Positions 47,446 to 58,310 of a DNA stretch of 64,000 nt are shown here, piece by piece. The position numbers were made by a program, and so were the translations under genes. The stretch comes from Gigaspora rosea (taxonomy: Eukaryota; Glomeromycota; Glomeromycetes; Diversisporales; Gigasporaceae). The DNA is taken from NCBI GenBank assembly GCA_003550325.1, contig QKWP01000275.1:132758-196757 (forward strand), read 5' to 3'. Under the pieces are notes generated by a model. It was given only the letters and a program-made list of their open reading frames with translations, searched no databases and was not told where the DNA came from. The number at the start of each line of letters is the position of its first letter. Position 1 is the stretch's first letter.

Positions 47446-48394
47446 AAAAATAAAATATGAGATGCTAAAAGAACTACTTAAATTATTATATTATTAATAA
47501 ATATGAACGTTTATTATTATTAATCTATTATGTCAAGAATTGCCTGAATCATTTTTCAATAAGAGACATTGAAAAATGACAACTGTAAAGTACTGACTCT
47601 ATGATTGGTACCCAGAGCAATTCATATTATATATGAAGCTAATGCCTTTATGCTTTGAAGGATAACCTGTTGGTGAGAAAACTGGCAAAGTTAAAATAAA
47701 AAAAATGCTCACCAGATACATCTCAAACTGAGAAGTATTATTAGTTACCAATCCATGGTTGTGATTTCTGTAATATCATTTAGTTAATTAATATAAATTA
47801 TAGTTAGTTGATAACTAGTTGATAACTAGCAATTAATTGTAATCGAACTAGTTGATAATAAATCGATTAGTTGTTTAACTTTTTTAAATTGATTAGTTGA
47901 AAAGTTGCCAACTAGTATGTTTTTCAACTAACGGTTTGAAACACTAAGTCACGTTAAACTAGGAATAGATATTAACCTATAAAAAATGCAAATAATATTT
48001 AGCGGCATGGTTTAAATAATGGCCAGGATTAAGTTAAGCTTAATTCGATCATAATTCGAAATTACACTTTTGGAAGTTATTTTGCATTTATAAGAAAAGT
48101 TCAATTTAGAATGTTGAATAACTCTGATCGAATTCAGCTGATTTGAAGGAATGTGATGAATTTTATGATCATTGATAATTATTTTTTGGTAATGTTTTTG
48201 ATAATAGTAATACTGTCATTTATTTGTCATTTTAATGTTATTTATAAAAATATTTTTTATGACTTGTCATTTTGCCATGGTTTTGTATAAAATTTTTTTA
48301 TAATAAATGACATTGTCATTTTAAAATGACATATCATTTATAGTCAGTTTCATAAAAATTTTATGACCTTGTCATTTGCCATCACGCAATAATC

Positions 48395-49384
48395 TGCATC
48401 TTTCCATGCTTTTGAAAACAGTTGCAAGATACTGTGAAAATTCTGTTACTAGTTATTATAAAAATCATGTTACAAACTTATTATTCTCAATTTTACATAT
48501 TGATAATAAACCATGACGATATTAATGCGAATGACACAATAATTGCAGAAGATCACGTGAATTTTGTAATAATTACTCATCTTACATAAATTATTAAATT
48601 ATGCAAGTTTTTCCTATACTCAGATCACATTTTTCAGATACGACCAATCAAAAACATTAAAACACATAAACCCAGAATTGAGTTATATAGATTACTATCC
48701 TTTAAACTGTATATTTTAGCATACATATTTGTAGCTAAAATTTTTAAAAGACAAAGTAAGCTCTAAAAAAATTTTTTTAATAAGGGCAGTAACAGATATT
48801 ACATAATATTCTAGGGGTCAAAAAATTTTTACATAAGACTAATTATACAATTTGATTGCTAATTGGTCTTATATGAAGGGAAGGGTAGCTCTATAATAAA
48901 ATGATATTACATAATATATGTTACAGCCCTAAAACCTCTATTTTAATTGGTTATAGTGATTTTTATAAACTCAAGTTATACAGCACACTCTACAGTCACA
49001 GTGTGGATCACTTTGTATGCCTAAATATCAAGTAAAACTTTAGCTGATGGCTGTGAAGTATGCTTTGCGAACCAAACTTTGGGCTGCATATCTTTATATC
49101 ATTGGCTCAAAAACCAATTATATAAAGTTGTTATGAAGTATCTATGATCAACTTTAATGTTGTATTATGAAAGAAACCTGTGTGTGATAATTGGAAAAAT
49201 TTTTGATAAGTATCACATGCAGTTTTCTTTTTTAGTATTAAATTTGGATATTAAAGTCCTATTACGATCCTATTATAATTTACACTAGATAACTAATTTT
49301 TTAAAAATTATAAAAAAAGTTTTATAAGATAGGAATTATATAGCATTTATAACAGTCATAAAACATATTATACTATATGATAAA
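48395..49384. other. AT-rich intergenic DNA
   Basis: No gene, RNA or repeat recognised apart from the palindrome arm at 48393-48425. Confidence 0.5.
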
Positions 49385-49450
49385 TTATAATAAAAATTAT
49401 AAATTTACTATAAACTTTAAGCTTTACATTATTTTCAATTTACATATTAA

Positions 49451-49948
49451 TGACCTTGGGTCTGATAGCATAGCGGTTATGTTCCAAGGTCTCAAATTGC
49501 AAGGTTGTCAATTCAAATCCAAGTGGCAGTGACTTGTAAGAAAGCCAGCCAGGCTAGACTAAATTAGGGAACTGAAATACTGTATGATACAGTAACTTAG
49601 GACATCAATCAATGGACTTAATTTCTAGAATTGGCAGTGATCTGCAATCAAAACTATGGTAATGAGAGCCATGCTAGAACTCCAATTTGGAATAACTGAA
49701 GTCACAAGAAGTAATATAAGGCCTAAGTCTGGATATTACGAGATACTACATGAGCTCATAGTGCAGCAGTCTGAAAATTGGCTGCAAAGATCTCCAGCCA
49801 CTATGGTGGTCAGTGAAATAGGTTGCTTCTGAGCAGTGTAAAAGCAAGCCTGAGCATGTTGTATTACAATCAGTAGAAATAAAATGATAACTATATTATA
49901 AACTTACCAAGAAAGTGACACTGGCAAGATTGTCAAAGAAAAAAAAAT
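49451..49948 (+). mobile_element. tRNA-derived SINE, ~498 bp
   Basis: A box TAGCATAGCGG at 49466-49476 and B-box-like AATTCAAATCC at 49510-49520, spaced as in a tRNA promoter, then a ~430-bp body and an A-rich tail (GAAAAAAAAATT at 49938). TACATATTAA (49441-49450) and TATATATTAA (49949-49958) form a 10-bp duplication with one mismatch. It interrupts the left outer arm, where the right arm is continuous. Confidence 0.8.
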
Positions 49949-50176
49949 TATATATTAACATTTTTTCAAATTCTGAAGTTAAGCTTATTGAACATAGTAG
50001 ATTAAGGTTACTTAGAACACTTTCTTAAAAATTTTGCAAAATTTAATAATTTTGCCGGTAAAATTTTATGAAAAAAATATTTGCTAATTTTGAAAATACT
50101 AAGATAGACATGGGTATTATGGTGCAGTTAAGTATTTTAGCTAATAATACATGATATATTAATTAGAATTGAATGA

Positions 50177-50227
50177 TTTTGGTACCATTCGATATGTCTT
50201 ATCAAGATGAACTGAATGGTACCAAAA
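50177..50227. repeat. GGTACC hairpin, copy 2
   Basis: TTTTGGTACCATTC at 50177-50190 faces GAATGGTACCAAAA at 50214-50227. Confidence 0.85.
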
Positions 50228-50368
50228 TTATTTAACTCTAATCACTAGATCATAAGATATCATTAATTACAATATACAAATTAAAAAAGATAAATTATAA
50301 CACATATATAATTTGGCGCACATACTATTTTTCATGATCTATTGAGATCTATTGATTATAATCAAACA

Positions 50369-50421
50369 ATTTTGTTACCATTTGATTCATCTCATCGAAA
50401 CGAATCAAAGGGTACCAAAAT
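50369..50421. repeat. GGTACC hairpin, copy 3
   Basis: ATTTTGTTACCATTTGATTC at 50369-50388 faces GAATCAAAGGGTACCAAAAT at 50402-50421. Confidence 0.8.
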
Positions 50422-50424
50422 TAT

Positions 50425-50850
50425 ATGATTTTGACTGATACTTCTTGATATATTATAATTTAATCTAAATAAGCTGCGCAAGACAAATTTTAAAATTAAT
50501 ATGAAATTATAATTTTACCACCAAAATGACCACCTTGAAGAGGTGATTTCAACAAGCCCAAAATTACTAAAATCCAATTACAGGATCACGTGATAGCTAA
50601 GTTTTTTGTATTGTTTTTGAAAAAATTAGATTTAGTTAAACTAATCTATTTTCATCAAAATAATAATAAAACTTTAACGATTCTGTGATTCTGTGGGCTT
50701 GTTGGAATTGCCTTTTCAAGGTATTCATTTTTGTAGTAAAATTATAAAAAACAGACTGATCTATCAGTAGTTATTTATGATTTCATATTAATTTTGAAAT
50801 TTGTTTTGCGCAGCTTATTTTGGTTAAATTATGACATATCAAGAAGTATT
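50425..50850. repeat. Inner palindrome around 50640
   Basis: GATACTTCTTGATAT, AAGCTGCGCA, TGAAATTATAATTTTAC and GGTGATTTCAACAAGCCCA on the left recur inverted as TGGGCTTGTTGGAATT, GTAAAATTATAA, TGCGCAGCTT and ATATCAAGAAGTATT on the right. Confidence 0.8.
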
Positions 50851-50852
50851 GG

Positions 50853-50910
50853 ATAATTTTGTACCATTCGATTCATCTCTATAAGATGAATCAAATGGTG
50901 CCAAAATTAT
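50853..50910. repeat. GGTACC hairpin, copy 4
   Basis: ATAATTTTGTACCATTCGAT at 50853 faces ATCAAATGGTGCCAAAATTAT ending at 50910; 26-bp stem with a few mismatches. Confidence 0.8.
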
Positions 50911-51040
50911 ATAATTCTGTTTATGGTTCACAAAATGTTGCTATACACTGCAATATTTTTATTGCCATAATACTATAACAACTTTAAATATTATTTTACT
51001 GTAATTGTAATATCTTGTGATACACAAATCAGAATTTGAC

Positions 51041-51093
51041 GTTTTGGTACCAATTGATTTGTCTTACTAAAATGAATCAATTGGTACTAAAAT
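51041..51093. repeat. GGTACC hairpin, copy 5
   Basis: GTTTTGGTACCAATTGATTT at 51041-51060 faces AATCAATTGGTACTAAAAT at 51075-51093. Confidence 0.8.
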
Positions 51094-51177
51094 TACATAA
51101 TTTCAATCAGTAGATCATAAGATATTAGCAGTGCTCTATAATTGGTAGTGTGCCATAATACCCTTATCTACCTTATT

Positions 51178-51660
51178 ATATACAAAATTTTATACTGAAC
51201 AACTTCTTAGATTAAAAGTAGATTACCTATGTACTAAAGTTAAAATTTTTGGTTTTCAATATATAACCATTTTTTTTTATTAGGTACCTACTACAGACCC
51301 TTAAACAAAGTTGTTTAGCATATAATTCTACTCACAATCAAGATTGCAACAAACCTCTTACTAAGTAAAAAATGGGGTTAAAGTTAGTAAAAAATTTTTC
51401 TTTAAGAAAAAAGTTTTTTCTAACTTTAATCCCATTTTTCATTTAGTAAAAGGTTTGAAAAAACATATTGCAACTCCAATTTAAGTAGATCATGTGCTAA
51501 ACAACTTTGCTTAAGGGCCTGTAGTGGATTACTTTATCAAAAAAAGATTTTATATTGAAAACCCAAAAATTTTAACTTTAGTACATAGGTAACCCATTTT
51601 TCTTACAAGATAACCTACTCTATCGACTAAATAAAGTTGTTCAGTATAAAATTTTGCATA
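51178..51660. repeat. ~480-bp palindrome around 51405
   Basis: ACAAAATTTTATACTGAACAAC on the left and GTTGTTCAGTATAAAATTTT on the right form the outer arms (trimmed here). The centre is TTAGTAAAAAATTTTTC..TTAAGAAAAAAG. Inner arm phrases such as CTATGTACTAAAGTTAAAAT and ATTTTAACTTTAGTACATAG match closely. Confidence 0.85.
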
Positions 51661-51994
51661 TAATAGTATTTTTCAAATTAGTAAATCTTTTTTTTCATAA
51701 AATTTTACTGGTAAAAAAAATCATTAATTTTTCCAAAATTTTAAAAAAGTGTTATAAGTAACCTTAATCTACTATTTTTGTTATACTTAACCCCAGAATT
51801 CAAAAAAAAGTTAATACAATATGTAAGCTGAAACTAATAGGAGGCTTAAAGTTTATAGTAAATTTTTTTTTTTAAATGAGGTCATGCCTTATATCCTTTA
51901 TTAGGCAGCAAAAATAATACAAATGACTATATTATTTTTATAATAACTAATTTACAGGTGTAGAGGCTAAGCTAATTTATTTTTAACCTAAGCT

Positions 51995-52155
51995 TTGCTA
52001 AGATATGTCACAACCTATTTAGTCTATATACGTAAGGGTAAGGGGAAGGTGTTGTGAGTAATGAACGGGTGTGTACTAAGATAGATCACATTCTATTTAG
52101 TCTATATATGTAAGGGTAAGGGGGAGGCATTGGGAGTAATGAACTAGTGTGTCCA
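51995..52155. repeat. Two-copy ~80-bp tandem repeat
   Basis: CTAAGATATGTCACAACCTA...ATGAACGGGTGTG is followed by CTAAGATAGATCACATTCTA...ATGAACTAGTGTG, both containing TTTAGTCTATATA(C/T)GTAAGGG. Confidence 0.75.
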
Positions 52156-53060
52156 TGTTGTTATTTTCATGTTTTTACTTATTTCTTGGTTGTGCATTTT
52201 ACATCTTGGGAGTAAAGGTGTGGGAGCTGGAGTATTGACAGGCACTTGTACTATATGCTATGGTTTTAAATATCTTCTCACAGAGTCTTTATGAGATAGT
52301 GATTAAAGTATATTGTAGCCTTTGTTGTCTGGTGTTCTGAGACACTAGTAGGGTGGGATTGGGATAGTTTCGAGCTTAGAGATAATAGTTTATAGTAAAT
52401 TTATATATTTTTATTATAATTTTTATTATGAACTAACACTCATATATCAACAGGTGTGACATGTCCTATGACTGATAAGTGCATGTGTCATTAGCTATCC
52501 AACCAAATTACGAATTAAGACCAGTCAACATGCAGGATTGAAAACAGATTTCTTTATTGTAGTTTCTGATCATATGGTTTACAAGTAAATATCATATGTT
52601 TGGCCAATTAGAATCAAGCAATTCTTTGTACAATATACAAAACAATATATGTCCTACAAAATTTAATTATATGTGATATTGATTTTTTTAAAGCAATGCA
52701 TATTGCGCAACATCATTATTATAAACAAACTGTTTAAAATTTGGTCAAGATATTAAATGATTATTAGAAGTATTTTTTATTTGCTATAATATACCACATA
52801 GATCATAACTAGAGATGGTTTCATGCGTGCACATGATTCCTCAATCATGCGCATTTTATTTTATCCCATCAAAATTTTATACAGAAAACTTAAATATAAA
52901 ATAAGTATAATTAACATTCTAATCTATCTATATACTTCAATTCTGGGACAGTTCGTTTTAACATTTTTGATTGGTCGTATCCGAAAAATGTGACCTAAAT
53001 GTAGGAAACTAGCAGAAATATGATTATGACTATTATAATGATCGAGTAATTATTATAACA
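52145..53060. repeat. Dispersed repeat, copy B
   Basis: Same-strand partner of 2571-4048, lacking the MITE at the point GATATTAAATG (near 52750). Has a small extra stretch (AAACAGATTTCTTTATTGTAG) near 52542 that copy A lacks. Confidence 0.85.
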
Positions 53061-53644
53061 TTCGAGTAATTATTATATTATTTTTTAATGCCCTTATTAA
53101 CGTCCTTAAAAACACAAAATTGTGAAATGTGAATTTCCAAATTTACTTTCGTTATTTGATTGCCTAATAATATTTACACACTATTTTGGGCTAAAAAGTT
53201 CACGAATTTGAAAACGCAAGAACAAGTGCAGGATACGACAAATGCTCTGCTATAGATAAAACATATGATTAATAAAAAAATAGTGAATATATTAGCGAAC
53301 ATCAAAAAAAAATACCTTCAACCAATATTTAGATGATTGATTTCTATAATTTTTGGTCGGGATTTTTTGCCGCCGAGATTATCCGATAGTCAATAATTTT
53401 CTCAGTGACTCGTAGTTTTATGTCGATCTACCAACCAATAAAATCACAGTTATGTTCAAAAGGTGATCAGTGTGTTAAAACTAATATAGCAATATAAGTT
53501 TTTCTCTTTGCAACACTTATTTTAAAGATTGGCATTCATCAATAAAACTACGCTCATACTATCTGTTATTGGAGTAATGCAGTAATGAGCTTTGTAATAA
53601 ACTTTTTATAGTTAGCCTATACTAATTCAAACTAACCCACTATT
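53061..53644. other. AT-rich intergenic DNA
   Basis: No gene. About 53345-53430 (GGTCGGGATTTTTTGCCGCC, TTTTCTCAGTGACTCGTAG) resembles 61925-61995, a short dispersed repeat. Confidence 0.5.
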
Positions 53645-53817
53645 AGTGATGGGCATCACGCGGGATCCCGCGCGTGATCCATCACGTGATGCACGGGATA
53701 ATTCGGGCCAATACCATAATTCCAGCCGAAATTTACATAATTCCGGTAAACAATCCCGCGAATCACGCGCGGATCACGCGCGGGATTTTTGGAAAAACTG
53801 CAAATTGCCCATCACTA
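53645..53817. mobile_element. 173-bp hAT MITE, CGCGGGATC-rich
   Basis: Ends TAGTGATGGGCA and TGCCCATCACTA (12-bp perfect inverted repeat), exact 8-bp duplication CCCACTAT at 53637-53644 and 53818-53825. The interior is GC-rich and packed with ATCACGCG/CGCGTGAT palindromes. Two overlapping + frames here are translations of the MITE. Confidence 0.95.
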
Positions 53818-53825
53818 CCCACTAT

Positions 53826-54608
53826 GTATTGCAATTATTGGTATAACGAACAAATTTTGTAATAGAATTTTTTATATAAACTCATGACAAAAATCACAAT
53901 AATTCTAATAAAAACTGGCTCAACCATGTACTGTGGATATTGAAATAGAGTGTGAATTCTATGGCAGAATTTATAGTAACATAATTTTAATGCAAACTAA
54001 CCAATCTTTAACCATATACTGTAGTTAATAGGATAATATGTTCAGTAACAGAATTTTTTTGTGATACTAACTCAGCATATTTATGAATATTATATAATGC
54101 GAATTTACAGATTTTAACTAAGATTTTAAAGTTTTATACAAAGCTCCCGTGGCAGAGCCACGGATCAGGTGTCAAATTATATAAGATAAGCAACGATGAA
54201 GTTTACAATTAGCTAGTTTGAAAAGTTTATATATATAAGCAAAATCTGATTAAGAATCAATATGTAGTATCTTTATTTAAATATATTATCAATAATATAG
54301 ATATAACTTAAAAAAATTTTTTTATCATGCGGTATCATGCCCATTTCATATATCATGCGCATTTTTCCCATCTCCCTACCCTTAAATTATCCTACAGTAT
54401 ATAAAAGCCACTATAATACTTAAATACTAGATTATTCATAATATTATATTTATTTATGCACAATAAAAGTTCATTAAATTATTCTTTTAAGATAGTAATT
54501 GCAGAATTTTACAAGATATTGTAGCCCTGACCCGCTTACTAGTCAGATTAAGTTGTCGTAATAATCAATTCTGGTCTATAACTTTTTCAGAAATTTAAAT
54601 ATGAAAAT
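53826..54608. other. 3' flank of kelch gene 1
   Basis: AT-rich, no gene. A 7-bp-stem GC hairpin CCGTGGC-AGA-GCCACGG lies at 54147-54163. About 54325-54375 has ATCATGCGCAT repeats ending CCCATCTCC, possibly the far end of a hAT element that starts near 52811 (AGAGATGG); no 8-bp duplication was found. Confidence 0.45.
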
Positions 54609-56294
54609 TTATATGACTAAGTTACTGTGTCTTTCTTTATCATGTAAATCACTATTATGTAAATCTTTAGTTATTAAATTTTTTTCAAGTTCTGTTCTAT
54701 TTTTGTAGTATTTTTTATAAAACACGACAAGACCAGATAAAAATGCTATACAACCAATGCTTATCACAACATATAAAATTATTTTATATGTTGAACTATT
54801 TCCATTGTCCGTTGGTAAATTTCCCTGATTAGTTGAAATTCCATTTTTATTCGTTGGAGCTCCTTGGCTTACTTCATTAAACGATGAAACCCAAGAATAA
54901 GTTTCTGTGTTAAAGATATAGATATTATTACTATATACCCATGGCTTTACGGCTATCGGACTGGTTTTTCGACCTGAAAAATAAAATATATACATTAAAT
55001 AAATTCAAATAGATAATTTATACTAAAAGATTTGTCATTTAAACAATAATTACCGAACGCAATGATCATATAAATCTTATATAAACTAGCAGAAGGGCGA
55101 GAGAGTGATGGTGGGGCGTTTACTGTGGAATTACTTGGAACAGACCATATCCAAGTATTTGTGTTTAAAACTGCAAGATCAGGATAGACTTGTACATTAT
55201 TTTTTGCTCCACCAAAAATAATAATATTTCCATCTTTAGCTAATTAAAAAGGCATTAATTTATTAATCTTTAATTTTACGTAAATATACTTAATACTGTT
55301 CAAATATATTTAATTTTGTCTACTTGCTTAAAACTGCAGAATGTCCAGCACGTTGTTGAATAGTGGTACCACTAGCAGTCTAAATAAAATAAAAATATTA
55401 TAAGTAATTATTATATGTTTTTATTATTATAATTTATATACATTATACCATTAAATTATATTATCGGTCATGCATATTTACCTTATTAGACCAGCTCAAA
55501 GATTTTGTGTCAAAAATAAGGATCTAAATTTACACAATATGATTATTATTCATGAGATAAATAAATAAATCAACGCATACTAAATCATAGATCGTTTATA
55601 CGTCAGTGAAACTGGGCAAAGTACGTGTTGACGATGGTGTTAATTTAATAAAGCCACCAAGATAAATAATAAGACCCGTTGGTAACAATGTTGCAGTATA
55701 ATCTACACGAGGCAAAACGTCTGTGGGTAAAGGCAATGTTGACCACGTCATTAAAGTAGTATCGAATATACTCATTTCATAAAACCAATTGCCACTGCTG
55801 GTAGAGGTTCCTCCTGTTTTAGTATCAGTTCCACAAAAAATGTAAGTTTTTCCTTTACTATCAATAACTGCATTAATCTCATTACGGTTAATGAAAGAAT
55901 TATTAAATCCATTAATAATTGGTATTGTCCATTGTAAACTTATAGGATCAAATTTATATACTGCTGTAGATGTTGAAGTCATTCTTCCTCCAATTAAAAA
56001 AATTGTTGAATTGTCTGGTGTACTAACACATGTACCTAAATTAACACCAACCGGCATTTCAGTCGAAGCTTTTTTAAATGGCGGTGTAGATATATCAAAT
56101 GTACTTGATAGATCAATATAGAATACTTCATTAGAAGTGTTAGTAGCATCTGTTGCTCCACCAAAAAAATAAAGTTTGTCATTAATAAGAGCACTTGAAA
56201 GTTCAAATCGGCCATCAGGAATATCTTGACAGATTACAAATGAAAACGTAAAGATTAAAATGAAACAAATGCAAAGATTTTGAAAATTATTCAT
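54609..56294 (-). CDS. Kelch-repeat single-pass membrane protein (5 exons)
   Basis: Exons (minus): 56294-55602, 55523-55482, 55379-55328, 55239-55054, 54973-54609; 1338 bases, 445 aa, phases consistent. Introns are 78, 102, 88 and 80 bp; the third begins GC (GCAAGT) instead of GT. Residues 1-23 are a signal peptide (ends VICQ). Kelch blades are marked by LYFFGGATD, IFLIGGRM, TYIFCGTD, LIIYLGGF and NIIIFGGAKN, with W-x-T/S strand ends (LQWTIP, MTWSTL, LSWSNK, WIWSVP). A Ser/Thr/Asn-rich stalk, a TM helix at about 389-411 and a basic tail (YKKYYKNR) follow. Predicted extracellular beta-propeller anchored in the membrane, likely binding protein or carbohydrate; ligand unknown. Tandem paralogue at 59816-61551. 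Confidence 0.93.
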
Positions 56295-56394
56295 ATCGAT
56301 TAACTTAGAAATTCTTAAGGCTTGCTATTTTTGTTGGACTTTAATCACTTAAAAGAAGTGATGTAGAAGAATTATTTCCACTACCATTTTTTAT

Positions 56395-56421
56395 TTCCAC
56401 AACATTGTGGAACTGTTTATA
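56395..56421 (-). promoter_or_regulatory. Core promoter with conserved palindrome, kelch gene 1
   Basis: On the minus strand TATAAAC (56421-56415) is followed by the palindrome TTCCACAATGTTGTGGAA (56412-56395), about 100-125 bases before the start codon. The same block in the same place precedes kelch gene 2, while surrounding sequence has diverged more. Confidence 0.55.
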
Positions 56422-56714
56422 GGTGGTGTAAATTAATCTCCTACATATGTCCGCCGGAATTTTGTAATTTACTCCGTATTTTGTGCATCAAATCTGTGTT
56501 GTTATTACCTTGCATACCTTGCATACAATTATATCTAAGTAATACACAAGATTTTTCCGTATGTGCCACACAGGTGATACATAGGGTGGTGTGAAATTTA
56601 GAAATATTACACAAAAATCATAGTAAAAATATATGTGCTGACAAATATCAGATATTTAATGCTTTATATGTAGTATATTAAATTGCTTGAGATTTATTCG
56701 AATGAGTTGAATTG

Positions 56715-57877
56715 CCCTATAAAAAAGGTGGACCGGGGTGTGGTTCGGGAATACACGAAGCACGGTCGGAATGATACGTACGGACCGTTGAACGGAATGT
56801 CTAGTGAATTGACTCGATTATACTGTATTATACTCGATCATTGATCGATTTAGGTCAATAATCGAGCAACAATTAATAGGCTCGAGCAACAATAGGTCAA
56901 TCAATGATTGATGATGTTGATCGATCAAATAAGTATTATATTGATCGATTAAAAAATTTTTAATATGATTTCACCCGGGATATTATTTAATTTCTAATCT
57001 AAATGCCTAACGTAATATTTCATATGCCAAAAATTTTTGATGAAAAATGTTGTGATTATTAATATCGGGGCATCGTGTTAGCCACTTATCGGGTCACGCT
57101 ATGCGGATACAATTTCAAGAAGAGATGTAATTTTATAAGGTTGCATGACCTTATTATTTTTAAATATAATATAATCGATCAATGAATGACCTAATGATTG
57201 ATCGATTATATCCAATCGAGCTAATAAATTACATGCTTGATCGATCATACTCGATCAAGCATGTATCCTTGATTTTTGATCGATTAATTAAATTTTTTTC
57301 GGGTCATCATCGATCAACAATTTTTTTGCCACTAGGAATGTCACGGTAAAAAGTGGTACGGAAATTACGATAGGAGGTGGCACATTATCAGTTATGTTAT
57401 GTTACGTATTGCACTTTCATTTCGTGGAATATATGTGTCAAAGTTGGTAGGTGTTGGCTCATTTTACGAAGAGCGAAAGATCAATATACGATTTTTTTAA
57501 AAAATTTGTGATATCACTCTGGGTGTCTTAATAAAAAAAATTCCTTACAGATTTTTGATATATGTGTAGTTAGTTTGTTCATATTATATTGATTGTTGAT
57601 ATAAATTTATGTAATCTACTAGTATGTATTTTTTTTATCACAGTGGTATAGTACATTAATTCATGTTAATTACCCATGATAAAACCCGTGCCATTTGGAC
57701 TAGTAAAGTGATGCAAAACTTGAGTCACTAACGGTCCAATTTGTATGGTATACAGTTCCCACGGACAAAAATCAGTGCCAATCCAAGCCTCTTATGTACT
57801 GTACATAACCCAAGTTTCACCAAAACCCATGCTATTCCGCCTCCAACCGTACCTTTACGGTATATTTTTCTTATAGG
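56715..57877. mobile_element. Inverted-repeat element, copy L (pair with 62361-63306)
   Basis: Ends CCCTATAAAAAAGGTGGACC and, inverted, CCTATAAGAAAAATATACCG. Its interior (57343-57870) is the reverse complement of 62361-62925 over some 550 bp. Phrases include GAAGAGCGAAAGATCAATAT and GGTCCAATTTG / CAAAATGGACC. Interrupted by the hAT insertion at 56802-57334. The 108-codon minus frame at 57728-58054 starts outside and runs through this element, so it is not a gene as read. Confidence 0.8.
56802..57334. mobile_element. 533-bp hAT-type insertion in copy L
   Basis: TAGTG...CACTA ends; exact 8-bp duplication GGAATGTC at 56794-56801 and 57335-57342. Copy R has the uninterrupted site. The interior is rich in GATCGATCA/TGATTGATCG repeats in both orientations. 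Confidence 0.9.
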
Positions 57878-57929
57878 AAGATCGTTATTAACTTCAAACG
57901 GTCTAAATATTAATCTTTTTTGTTGAAAT

Positions 57930-58310
57930 TTACTTAACGAAATTAATATATTCTTTATGAAAAAAGAATTTACAGAAACTAGCATAAATAAATAGCTAAA
58001 TTGATTAAAGGTATCATTTTTGAAAATCGCTTTTGCTAGTGCTTCTTTCTTCAAAGATTATCACAAAGGTTTAGATTGATCAAAGTTGTTTTTGCAAAAC
58101 GCTTTGCTATTTTGCTTTTTCTTCTTTAAATCTAATGTTATCCCAAAAAGATTTAAAAACTTCAGTGAGGTGTTTTTGCAGAGCGTTTTTGCTACTGCTT
58201 TACTTTCCTTAATCTAATATTATTCCCAGAAATATTTAAAAAATTTAGTGAGTTTCGCAGAGTGCATTTGCAATTGCTTTCCCACATTCTACACCAAGTC
58301 TTTTAACACT
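57930..58310 (-). pseudogene. Leucine-rich-repeat (RNI-type) gene remnant
   Basis: Minus strand, in shifting frames: a piece near 58040 reads KKEALAKAIFKNDTFNQF. Upstream pieces read FAKTTLINLNL, ALQKHL/AKTPH, LKFLNLFG-like and FLNISGNNIR. Together these give the LRR pattern (K)ALA(K/E)ALCKNTTL..LNL.GN..(G)..., with a period of about 90-100 bases and frequent stops. A dead fragment of a ribonuclease-inhibitor-like LRR protein. Confidence 0.55.

Larger units (their letters stand above)
44941..48386. mobile_element. Non-autonomous hAT element, 3.45 kb
   Basis: Exact 8-bp duplication CAATAATC at 44933-44940 and 48387-48394. Left end CAGTGATAGCA and right end (inverted) CGTGATGGCA fit the hAT CAGTGATGGCA type with one base lost. 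Subterminal AAATGACA/TGTCATTT repeats occur at both ends. No transposase. Internal content: a minisatellite, a possible LTR and an unexplained 76-codon frame. Confidence 0.85.
49385..51870. repeat. Complex of nested palindromes
   Basis: Outer arms: 49385-49450 plus 49949-50110 is the reverse complement of about 51640-51870 (shared TTACTATAAACTTTAAG, TAGTAGATTAAGGTTACTTA and AAAATTTTATGAAAAAAA). Within it lie a SINE, four GGTACC hairpins and two further palindromes. No coding sequence. Confidence 0.85.

Noticed and set aside
49451..49530. Functional tRNA gene
   Set aside because: A and B boxes are present but no cloverleaf with acceptor stem was found, and it is the head of a longer TSD-flanked SINE.
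53646..53862. Arg/Asp-rich small proteins
   Set aside because: Both frames read through the CGCGGGATC palindromes of the 173-bp MITE.
52811..54373. Complete hAT element from AGAGATGG to CCCATCTCC
   Set aside because: Ends look hAT-like but no 8-bp duplication; the left end is shared with dispersed copy A, so boundaries cannot be supported.
57728..58054. 108-aa minus-strand protein
   Set aside because: Joins an LRR remnant to the end of repeat element copy L; no continuous conserved domain.
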